DNA of 64,000 nt from Nakamurella flava. Lineage in GTDB: Bacteria; Actinomycetota; Actinomycetes; Mycobacteriales; Nakamurellaceae. Below are positions 57,034 to 64,000 of the stretch, one piece after another; positions within the stretch are counted from its first letter, which is position 1, and the number at the start of each line of letters is the position of its first letter. The position numbers and the translations under genes were made by a program. The notes beneath the pieces were generated by a model, which saw nothing but the letters and a program-made list of their open reading frames with translations, made no database searches and was not told where the DNA came from. The DNA lies in assembly GCF_005298075.1 (NCBI RefSeq), contig NZ_SZZH01000001.1:434001-498000 (forward strand). Direction: 5' to 3'.

Positions 57034-58178
57034 CCAGCACCCGGCCCCACACCCCGGCCGTCCAGCCCACCGGGCACCCGACGCCAACCGTCGCGCCTCG
57101 GGGTGGCGGTGGGCCGCGCGCCTTCCGCAGCCTGTCGGCCGCCATGTTCAAGGGCTTCTACCGCGACCGGTTGAGCGTCGGCTTCTCGGTGCTGTTCCCG
57201 CTCTTCTTCATCCTCATCTTCGGCACCGTCCTGAGCGGCGGTGCGCCGTCCGCGACCAAGGTCGTGCAGGTCGGCGCGGTGCCGTTGATCGACCAGCTGC
57301 CGGCGCAGGCCCGTCAGGAGCTCGGCCAGGCGCTGGAGATCACCAGCGCCGACTCGTTGGCCGACGCGGTCGAGCAGGTACGCAAGGGTGAGGTGGCCGC
57401 CGTCGTCCAGCAGGACGGCGACACCCTGTCCGTGCAGTACTCCTCGGCCGACCAGGTCACCGCGGCGACGGTGCGGGGCATCTTCGACGCGTTCGTCAAC
57501 GCGGCCAACATCGCCGCCACCGGGGCCCCGCCCACCTACACGTTGCAGACCAGCCAGGTCGAGGACGAGTCGCTGCAGGCCATCCAGTTCATCGCGCCCG
57601 GCATGATCGGTTACGGCATCGCCATCGGCGCGGTCTTCGGCGCGGCGATGACCCTGATCACCTGGCGGGAGAAAAAGCTCCTGCGTCGGCTGCGGCTGGC
57701 CCCGGTCTCGACGGTCAGTGTGGTGGCTTCGCGGGTCGTCGTGTCCATCGTGGTGGCGCTGGTGCAGCTGGTGCTCTTCGTCGGGGTGTCGATGCTGCCG
57801 TTCCTCGGGCTGCGACTGTCCGGCGCCTGGTACATGGCCGTGCCGCTGACGATCGCCGGAACGCTCGCGTTCCTGGCCATCGGACTCTTCGTGGGCTCGG
57901 TGGCGAAGACGGTGGAGGGCGGCAGCGGGCTGGCGAACCTCATCACGCTGCCGATGGCGTTCGTATCCGGCGCGTTCATCCCGGCCGACAGCGGTCCGGA
58001 GTGGATGACCGTCGTCGCGAAGTTCCTGCCGCTGTCCTACCTGGTGGACGGGCTCAAGGACGTCCTCGTCCGCGGCGAGGGTCCGGCCGCCGCGGTGGTA
58101 CCGATCGTGGTGATGCTCGGCTTCGCCGTGGCGGTCACCCTGGTGGCCACCCGGTTCTTCCGGTGGGACACCGCCTGA
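57030..58178 (+). CDS. ABC-2 type exporter permease
   Basis: A 382-residue permease. A Pro/Gly-rich cytosolic N-terminus of about 30 residues precedes the first helix (VGFSVLFPLFFILIFGTVLSGG), then a roughly 150-residue extracytoplasmic domain (VQVGAVPLIDQLP to about SLQAIQFIAPG), then five helices of the ABC2_membrane type. It overlaps the ATPase gene by 4 nt. A MarR regulator converges from downstream and could control the pair. Confidence 0.92.
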
Positions 58179-58209
58179 CCCACCCGGACGTGGACGGGCG
58201 GAGCCGGTC

Positions 58210-58722
58210 TCAAGCGAAGTCGCCGGCGGCCCGGCGCACCTTGGTGAGCAGTCCGGACAACTGCCGCAGTTCTCCGGAGTCCAGGCCGACGAAACCGAAG
58301 TCGGCGGTGGTGACCGCCTCGGTGGCGGCGCCCAGACGTTCGCGGCCCAGATCGGTGAGCTCGACCAGGGTGGTGCGGCGGTCGCTGGGATGCGGGAGCC
58401 GGCGAGCCAGACCGTCGGCCTCCAGGCGGTCGACGATGTTGGTGATCGACGTGGGGTGCAACTGGAGCCGCTCGCCCATCATCCGCATCGGCAGCGAGCC
58501 GCGCTGCGAGAAGCTGAGCAGCACCAGGGCCTCGTAGCGGGCGAAGGTGAGGCCGTGGCGCTTGAGTCGGTCGTCCACCGCCGCCTGCAGGATCTGCTGC
58601 ACCCGCATGACGTTGGTGACGGCTTCCATCGAGTCGCTCGTGCCGATCCGCTCGGACCACGTCTGCGCTGCCTTGGCGATGGGATCGAAGGGCAGGGCGG
58701 GAGCGGACACGTTCGCGGTCAT
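58210..58722 (-). CDS. MarR-family transcriptional regulator
   Basis: A 170-residue winged-helix regulator. The recognition region is LPMRMMGERLQLHPTSITNIVDRLEADG followed by the wing LARRLPHPSDRRTTLVELT, the hallmark DxRxxxxxLT of MarR. TACTGT at 58729-58734 on the minus strand ends 6 nt before the ATG at 58722, a leaderless -10 arrangement that decides between this ATG and one 8 codons upstream. It converges with the ABC exporter genes and may regulate them, or a target elsewhere. Confidence 0.92.
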   Translation of the reverse strand: MTANVSAPALPFDPIAKAAQTWSERIGTSDSMEAVTNVMRVQQILQAAVDDRLKRHGLTFARYEALVLLSFSQRGSLPMRMMGERLQLHPTSITNIVDRLEADGLARRLPHPSDRRTTLVELTDLGRERLGAATEAVTTADFGFVGLDSGELRQLSGLLTKVRRAAGDFA

Positions 58723-58966
58723 TACCGCACAGTAGCAATCCGGCATTCCCGATTCGGGGGCAGTTGTGGCCAGCCCGGCGAGCCGGGGCCTGACCGTCCG
58801 GTTCCGACGGTGGTCGGCCGGCCGCCTGGACGTCACCCGATGGTCGGGCCCGTGAGCGTCGACACCTCTGCCGTCAGCGAACCCGGCTGCCGACCGTCGG
58901 CGGGGGAGAAGTAGCGTCAACGCCAGACACCGGTCTCTCGGGCCGGTCGGACGAGCAGGGGGCTGG

Positions 58967-59353
58967 ATGGGCCAGACCGAGGCGCAGCGGAGCACGCCGG
59001 TGACGGCACCGGTGCCAGCTCTTGGTCGTGCTGCCCGTGCCGCCGTGGTGCTCGCGCCGGTCTCCGCCGCCCCCACTGTCCCGGCCCGGCTCACGTTCCG
59101 TCAGGCCGTCGGCCGGGTGCTGCGGGCCGAGCGTCGCAGTCAGGCCCGCACCCTGCAGGACGTCGCCGACGCCGCCCAGGTGTCGCTGGCCTTCCTCTCC
59201 GAGATCGAACGCGGGCGCAAGCAGCCGTCGTCGGAGGTGCTGGCCGCGTTGAGCCGGGCCCTGAAGATGGACGTCGCCGATGTCGTGGCGCGCACCGCCG
59301 ACGAGCTGCGTTCGGCCGCCCGCACCGGCGGACCCCAGCTGCGGGCCGCCTGA
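58967..59353 (+). CDS. clgR: XRE-family regulator, probably ClgR
   Basis: A 128-residue protein with a Cro/C1 helix-turn-helix (FRQAVGRVLRAERRSQARTLQDVADAAQVSLAFLSEIERGRKQPSSEVLAALSRAL, about residues 44-99, in segments). The VSLxFLSEIERGRKxPSSELL pattern and the ALKM ending fit ClgR, the activator of Clp protease genes in actinobacteria. The first 40 residues are a variable Ala/Pro-rich extension; a shorter start is possible. TAGCGT at 58912-58917 may be its -10. It is divergent from the MarR gene across 244 bp. Confidence 0.75.
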   Translation: MGQTEAQRSTPVTAPVPALGRAARAAVVLAPVSAAPTVPARLTFRQAVGRVLRAERRSQARTLQDVADAAQVSLAFLSEIERGRKQPSSEVLAALSRALKMDVADVVARTADELRSAARTGGPQLRAA

Positions 59354-59412
59354 CCCACCACGTGGTCGTGGCCGCCGGCCGGTCACTTCGCCCGCGTGGG
59401 AAGATCGCAGTC

Positions 59413-60384
59413 ATGTCACGACCGCAGTCCCGCTCCCAGGCCCAGGCCATGTCGGCCGCCTTCTCCGGGGCCGTCGACCTGTCCGCGTTGAAGGCCCGCC
59501 CCGCCGCCGGGCCGCCCGCGGCCGGGTCCGCCGCCCCGACGGCCGGCGCCGAGTCCGCCTACGTCGTCGACGTGACCGAGGCGACGTTCGCCGATGTCGT
59601 CCAGGCCTCGACGTCCGTCCCCGTGCTGGTCGATCTGGGCGCCTCCTGGTCGGCCGAGAGCCAGCAGCTCACCGCCACCCTGACCACCCTCGCCGAGAAC
59701 GCCGGCGGTACCTGGATCCTGGCCCGCGTCGACGCCGATGCGAGCCCGCGAGTCGCGCAGGCCCTCGCGCAGGCCGTCGGCGCCCAGGCCATCCCGATCG
59801 TCATCGCCCTGGCCGCCGGGCAGCCGGTGGCCGCGGTCGGACCGGAACCCGAGCCCCGGTTGCGGGACTGGATCGCCCAGCTCCTGGGGGCCCTGCGCGA
59901 CCAGCTGCCGGGTATCCGGCCGGCCGAGGAGGCGCTGGCCGCGGCCGGCGGCGACGAGGTCGAGCCCGAGCCGGAGGACCCACGGTTCGTCGCGGCCGAG
60001 GAGGCCCTGGCCGCCGGCGACTTCGCCGCCGCCGCGCAGGCCTACCAATCCATCCTGGACGTCGAGCCGGCCAATGCCGACGCGCAGGCGGCCCTGGCCC
60101 AGACCGGTCTGCTCGCCCGGGTCACCGAGGCGCCGGCCGACGCCCTCGACCGGGCCGACGCCGCTCCCGACGACGTGCCGGCCCAGTGCACCGCCGCCGA
60201 CGTCCAGGTCGCCGAGGGCCAGCCCGACGCCGCCTTCGCGCGGCTGGTCGCCACCGTGCGGCGCACTGCGGGCGAGGACCGCACCGCTGCCCGCGAACAT
60301 CTGCTGCAGCTGTTCGGATTGTTCGCCCCGGACGACGAGCTGGTCGTCAAGTACCGGCGGGCGCTGGCCGCCGCGCTGTACTAG
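59413..60384 (+). CDS. Thioredoxin-fold/TPR protein without the CxxC motif
   Basis: A 323-residue cytosolic protein. After a 50-residue Ala/Pro-rich N-terminus comes a thioredoxin fold (VPVLVDLGASWSAESQQLTATL) in which both active-site cysteines are serines (S80 and S83), so it cannot catalyse thiol exchange. The C-terminal half (about 200-323) is a helical TPR-like domain (FVAAEEALAAGDFAAAAQAYQSIL). This is the architecture of CnoX/YbbN co-chaperones, and its relative Rv1324 also neighbours glgB. ATG at 59413. Confidence 0.85.
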   Translation: MSRPQSRSQAQAMSAAFSGAVDLSALKARPAAGPPAAGSAAPTAGAESAYVVDVTEATFADVVQASTSVPVLVDLGASWSAESQQLTATLTTLAENAGGTWILARVDADASPRVAQALAQAVGAQAIPIVIALAAGQPVAAVGPEPEPRLRDWIAQLLGALRDQLPGIRPAEEALAAAGGDEVEPEPEDPRFVAAEEALAAGDFAAAAQAYQSILDVEPANADAQAALAQTGLLARVTEAPADALDRADAAPDDVPAQCTAADVQVAEGQPDAAFARLVATVRRTAGEDRTAAREHLLQLFGLFAPDDELVVKYRRALAAALY

Positions 60385-60399
60385 AACGACAGGCCGGGG

Positions 60400-61593
60400 T
60401 CAGCGGCAGCCGTCCGGCCCGTGCTGCCATCCGGCCGCGAACGCCACGAGCTGCCCCGTGGTCGCGCCCGGGCGGGAACGGACCAGGTCCAGGGCCTCGT
60501 CGGGATCACCGGCCCAGGCCCCCAGGCCCCCGGTCGTCGGGGCGCTGGTGACCGCCGCCGTCCAGGCTCCGGCGAAACAGGCCGCCCCGATGTCGGATCC
60601 GGTGACGGCGTGGCCGGTGGCGAGGGCCGCGGCGGCGGCCGCGGCGAACTGGCCGAAAGGTCGGGCCGCGTCCAGATCGGCCGCGTCGGGTGACGGTGGA
60701 TCGCCCACCGCTGCGGAACCGCCGGGCCACCCGGTGACCAATCGGCGCAGGCTGGGCGCGGCGTCGGCGACCGCCCCGGCTGGGTCGGCGTAGCGGGGCC
60801 GGCCGCCGTCCTCGGTCCGCCGATCCGATGGCAGGTCCGTGGTGGTCAGCGCACGGCACGCGGCCGCCCCCGAGCCCCACCCCCGCAGGACGAACTCCAG
60901 CCGGTCCACCCCGCGGCCATGGGCGGCCGGGTCGACGGCCACCATTCCGGCCGGGTCCCGGAAGTCCAACAGCACCTGCAGGGACGGCAGGAGATCGGCG
61001 GTGTCCAGCCGTTCCCGGGTCGACCCGCCGTCCCGCAGCCAGGCCAGGAACGCGCCGGCGTAGCAGTCGGCCTGGGCCTCGATCAGCAGCGTCGGGTAGC
61101 GCACCGGGTCGGCCGACCGCTGGGCCGGGGTCGGGCCCACCCGGGCCTGGACGGCGTGGCCGTACTCGTGGGCGAAGGCCGCGGCGACCGACCCGGCACC
61201 ACCGCGGCCCCACAGCACCGGGACCAGGGCCGAGCTGTCCCACACCAGGCCGTCCTGGTCGGGGCAGTAGAAGGCGTTGCCGCTGATCTGCGCCGGGCGG
61301 GTCACGCACAGGGCGCCGGCGCCGCCGGCGGCCGCGTCGACGGGGTGGTACCCGCCGGCCGGCGGGACGAACGCCGGCCCGCCGATGGTCGGCTGGGTGG
61401 CCGTCCAGTAGTCCTCCAGGTCGGCCAGCACCGTCGTCACCGCCGCGTTCGCCGCGTCGGCGAAGCCGCTCGGGTCCGGGGCAGCCGGTCCGCACCCGGT
61501 CAGCGCCAGCAGACCGGCGAGCAGCACGGCGACGGGCCGGGTCGATGGCCACCGCCACCGACCCGGCCCGGATCGCCGTCCGTCGTCCCGCAT
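60400..61593 (-). CDS. Neutral zinc metallopeptidase lipoprotein
   Basis: A 397-residue protein with a lipoprotein signal (VAVLLAGLLALTGC, C34) and an HExxH zinc site H142-E143-Y-G-H146, with E172 in LIEAQADCYAG as third ligand. This matches the YpfJ/KPN_02809 family of putative neutral zinc metallopeptidases. The C-terminal 200 residues carry several cysteines that could form disulphides. It lies 26 nt downstream of glgB on the same strand and is probably co-transcribed. The ATG at 61593 is chosen for its signal peptide; the frame is open upstream. Confidence 0.87.
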   Translation of the reverse strand: MRDDGRRSGPGRWRWPSTRPVAVLLAGLLALTGCGPAAPDPSGFADAANAAVTTVLADLEDYWTATQPTIGGPAFVPPAGGYHPVDAAAGGAGALCVTRPAQISGNAFYCPDQDGLVWDSSALVPVLWGRGGAGSVAAAFAHEYGHAVQARVGPTPAQRSADPVRYPTLLIEAQADCYAGAFLAWLRDGGSTRERLDTADLLPSLQVLLDFRDPAGMVAVDPAAHGRGVDRLEFVLRGWGSGAAACRALTTTDLPSDRRTEDGGRPRYADPAGAVADAAPSLRRLVTGWPGGSAAVGDPPSPDAADLDAARPFGQFAAAAAAALATGHAVTGSDIGAACFAGAWTAAVTSAPTTGGLGAWAGDPDEALDLVRSRPGATTGQLVAFAAGWQHGPDGCR

Positions 61594-61619
61594 GCTCGCC
61601 GTTCGACGGGTCCCGCGGC

Positions 61620-64000
61620 CTACTCCGACGACTCCGGAGCGAGCCACAGGGCGCCGAGCGGCGGGATGGTGATGGTCGCCGAGGCCGGCTGGCCGTGCGA
61701 CTCGATGTCCCCGGCCACCACGGCGCCCATGTTCCCGGCGCCCGACCCGCCGTACAGCTCGGAGTCGGTGTTGATCGCCTCGCGCCAGACCCCGGCGAAC
61801 GGCAGACCGATGCGGTAGCCGCTGCGCGGGGCGGGCGAGAAGTTGAGGATGCAGGCCATCACCGAGCCGTCGCTGCCCCACCGCAGGTAGGCCAGCACGT
61901 TGTTCTCCCGGTCGTTGGCGTCCAGCCAGGTGAACCCGTTCGGCGAGAAGTCCTGCGTGTACAGCGCCGGGCTCGCCCGGTAGACGCGGTTGAGGTCACC
62001 GACGAGCCGCCGGACCCCCGCGTGCAGCGGGTAGTCCTTGAGCTGCCAGGGCAGGCCGATGGCGTCGTTCCACTCCCAGGGGTTGCCCAGCTCCTGGCCC
62101 ATGAACAGCAGCTGCTTGCCCGGGTGCGCCCACTGGTGGGACAGGAACGTCCGCAGGGTGGCGGCCTTCTGCCACTCGTCACCCGGGATCTTGGACCACA
62201 GCGACTGCTTGCCGTGCACGACCTCGTCGTGCGAGATGGGCAGCACGAACTGCTCGGTGAACGCGTACATCAACGAGAAGGTCATCTCGTTGTGGTGCCA
62301 GGACCGGTAGATCGCGTCCCGGGAGATGTAGCCCAGGCTGTCGTGCATCCAGCCCATGTTCCACTTGAGGTGGAAGCCGAGTCCGCCCAGGTGGGTCGGC
62401 CGGGTGACGCCCGGCCAGGCGGTGGATTCCTCGGCGATCATCAGGGCGCCGGGGACGCGCTTACCGACGGTCGCGTTGGTCTCCTGCAGAAACGAGACCG
62501 CGTCGAGGTTCTCGTTGCCGCCGTAGATGTTCGGCAGCCACTGCCCGTCCTCACGGGAGTAGTCCAGGTAGAGCATCGAGGCGACGGCGTCGACGCGGAG
62601 CCCGTCGAGGTGGAACTCCTCCAGCCAGTACAGCGCGTTCGCGACCAGGAAGTTGCGGACCTCGCGACGACCGAAGTCGAAGACGAACGTCCCCCAGTCC
62701 GGCTGCTCGCCACGGCGCGGATCGGCGTGCTCGTACAGCGACGTGCCGTCGAACCGGCCGAGCGCCCACTCGTCCTTGGGGAAGTGCGCCGGCACCCAGT
62801 CGAGGATGACGCCGTACCCGGCCTGGTGCAGCCGGTCGATGAGGTAGCGCAGATCGTCGGGGGAGCCGAACCGGGCGTCCGGGGCGTAGTAGGACGTGAC
62901 CTGGTAGCCCCACGACGGGGCGAACGGGTGCCCGGCCAGCGGCAGGAACTCCACGTGCGTGAACGCGGTCTCGGCCAGCTCCTCCAGGAGCGCGTCGGCC
63001 AGTTCGCGGTAGTTCAGCCCCAGCTTCCACGAACCGGCGTGCAGCTCGTAGATGGACAACGGCTGGTTGAGGACGTCCGCACCGGCCCGGGCGTCCATCC
63101 AGTCGCCGTCGGACCACTCGTAGCGGCTGCTGGTGACGACCGAGGCGGTGGCCGGCGGCACCTCGGCGGCGAAGGCCATCGGGTCGGCCTTCTCCCGCCA
63201 GTGGCCGTCGTTGCCGAGGATCGCGAACTTGTAGCGGGTGCCCTCACCGACCCCCGGGACGAACAGCTCCCAGACCCCGGACGAGCCCAGCGAGCGCATC
63301 GGTGTCCCGGCGCCCGACCAGTGGTCGAAGTCGCCGGTGACCCGGACGCCCCGGGCGTTGGGCGCCCACACCGCGAACGAGGTGCCGGTGACCTGACCGC
63401 CGGGGGTGTCGTACGTGCGGACGTGGGCGCCCAGGACGTCCCAGAGGTTCTCGTGCCGACCCTCGCCGATCAGGTGCAGGTCGATCTCGCCCAGGGTCGG
63501 CAACCAGCGGTACGGGTCGTCGACCTCGTACACGGCGCCCGGGCCGTAGTCGGCCCGGATCCGGTAGTCGCCGACCGGCCCGTCGACCCGCGCGGTGAAG
63601 ATGCCGCCGTGGGTGTGCTCGAACGGCACCTCGGCGCCGCCCTCCTGCAGCAGCGTCACGCTCTTGGCGTGGTGCCGCAGGGTGCGGACCAGGGTCGAAC
63701 CGTCGGTCTGCGGGTGCGCCCCGAGGATGCCGTGCGGGTCGTGGGTGTCGCCGCCGATGACCTTCTCGTAGTCCTCCGCCGTCGGCCCGGCAGGACCGTC
63801 GTCGGCAGCGGTCGGCGCATCGACCGGGCCGTCGGTGGTGACCCCACCGGGCTTGATCTCGTCCGCCGCGGTGCCCTTGCCCTCACCGGTGGCCAGCGGG
63901 GTGTCGGCACCGACCGGGGGAGCGACCCGCCGGGAGGTGTCGGCCGGGTCCGCCCCGGTGGGCACGGCCGCGTCGGCCGGGGCCGCCGTGGCGGGCGCCT
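61620..64000 (-). CDS. glgB: 1,4-alpha-glucan branching enzyme, 5' end beyond the window
   Basis: Introduces alpha-1,6 branches into glycogen or maltosyl-derived glucan. The visible part has an N-terminal CBM48 module ([22 protein letters not shown]) and a GH13 barrel with the nucleophile aspartate in [18 protein letters not shown], the glutamate in [11 protein letters not shown] and the stabilising aspartate in [10 protein letters not shown]. The N-terminal 60 residues are Ala/Pro-rich, and the frame remains open at base 64000; the GTG at 63965 is one possible start, but the true start may lie outside. In relatives glgE precedes it, outside this window. Confidence 0.95.
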   Translation of the reverse strand, partial: APATAAPADAAVPTGADPADTSRRVAPPVGADTPLATGEGKGTAADEIKPGGVTTDGPVDAPTAADDGPAGPTAEDYEKVIGGDTHDPHGILGAHPQTDGSTLVRTLRHHAKSVTLLQEGGAEVPFEHTHGGIFTARVDGPVGDYRIRADYGPGAVYEVDDPYRWLPTLGEIDLHLIGEGRHENLWDVLGAHVRTYDTPGGQVTGTSFAVWAPNARGVRVTGDFDHWSGAGTPMRSLGSSGVWELFVPGVGEGTRYKFAILGNDGHWREKADPMAFAAEVPPATASVVTSSRYEWSDGDWMDARAGADVLNQPLSIYELHAGSWKLGLNYRELADALLEELAETAFTHVEFLPLAGHPFAPSWGYQVTSYYAPDARFGSPDDLRYLIDRLHQAGYGVILDWVPAHFPKDEWALGRFDGTSLYEHADPRRGEQPDWGTFVFDFGRREVRNFLVANALYWLEEFHLDGLRVDAVASMLYLDYSREDGQWLPNIYGGNENLDAVSFLQETNATVGKRVPGALMIAEESTAWPGVTRPTHLGGLGFHLKWNMGWMHDSLGYISRDAIYRSWHHNEMTFSLMYAFTEQFVLPISHDEVVHGKQSLWSKIPGDEWQKAATLRTFLSHQWAHPGKQLLFMGQELGNPWEWNDAIGLPWQLKDYPLHAGVRRLVGDLNRVYRASPALYTQDFSPNGFTWLDANDRENNVLAYLRWGSDGSVMACILNFSPAPRSGYRIGLPFAGVWREAINTDSELYGGSGAGNMGAVVAGDIESHGQPASATITIPPLGALWLAPESSE

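Noticed and set aside
58723-58741. A MarR operator in the imperfect palindrome ATTGCTACTGTGCGGTAAT
   Set aside because: Only four of six outer positions are symmetric; the TACTGT inside is better explained as a -10 box.

Overview
This 64 kb window is a gene-dense, very GC-rich stretch of an actinobacterial chromosome. Supporting signs are GC-biased third codon positions, frequent GTG starts, 4-nt stop/start overlaps, the ImuA'-ImuB-DnaE2 mutasome, GlnR-type boxes, a DUF2469 gene, and a gene order that matches the ftsY-to-cdsA region I know from Mycobacterium tuberculosis. The genus cannot be fixed from the sequence. I see no rRNA, tRNA, CRISPR array, transposase, prophage or plasmid feature.

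Layout. (1) 1-5.75 kb: the 3'-truncated htpG on the minus strand, then hisD-hisC-hisB, a 53-residue membrane protein and hisH. (2) 5.76-11.6 kb: the imuA'-imuB-dnaE2 translesion mutagenesis cassette, with LexA-type boxes at imuA' and imuB. (3) 11.6-16.8 kb: a conserved hypothetical, exonuclease III, a glutamine amidotransferase and glnE. (4) 16.8-24.5 kb: the signal-recognition and nitrogen block ftsY, amtB-glnK, glnD and ffh, with two candidate GlnR boxes before amtB and a strong hairpin after glnK. (5) 24.5-31.4 kb: an amidohydrolase, a small membrane protein, then rpsP-khpA-rimM-trmD-rplS, a 78-bp triple tandem repeat, and lepB-rnhB-DUF2469. (6) 31.5-37.9 kb: an accessory block (lipoprotein, GH63-like glucosidase, short-chain dehydrogenase, YitT-like membrane protein, Lrp regulator, small membrane protein, NYN nuclease). 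(7) 38.1-44.9 kb: yraN-comM-dprA, a second small insertion (TIGR03086 protein, AraC regulator, tyrosine phosphatase), then xerC and an M23 peptidase. (8) 45.3-49.6 kb: rpsB, tsf, pyrH, frr, cdsA. (9) 49.7-58.2 kb: an alpha/beta hydrolase, two ABC exporters, a DivIVA-like coiled-coil protein and an acetyl-CoA acetyltransferase. (10) 58.2-64 kb: MarR and XRE regulators, a thioredoxin-fold/TPR protein, a zinc metallopeptidase lipoprotein and glgB, which runs off the right edge.

How the parts work together. GlnE, AmtB, GlnK and GlnD form the ammonium sensing and uptake circuit. FtsY and Ffh form the SRP targeting pathway, and LepB processes its exported clients. RimM, TrmD, S16, L19, S2, EF-Ts and Frr serve translation. 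ImuA', ImuB and DnaE2 form a damage-induced error-prone polymerase. ComM, DprA and YraN belong to DNA uptake and recombination.

Most notable non-coding signals: a 15-bp perfect inverted repeat (10-bp spacer) covering the -10 and start codon of the thiolase gene; a perfect CRP/GlxR-type palindrome about 100 bp upstream of it; LexA-type boxes fused to apparently leaderless promoters; a 78-bp tandem repeat that begins at the rplS stop codon; and a recurrent TANNNT hexamer 6-7 nt before the start codon of ten genes, suggesting widespread leaderless transcription. I found no single locus that I can firmly call a new biological system; the items above are the best leads.
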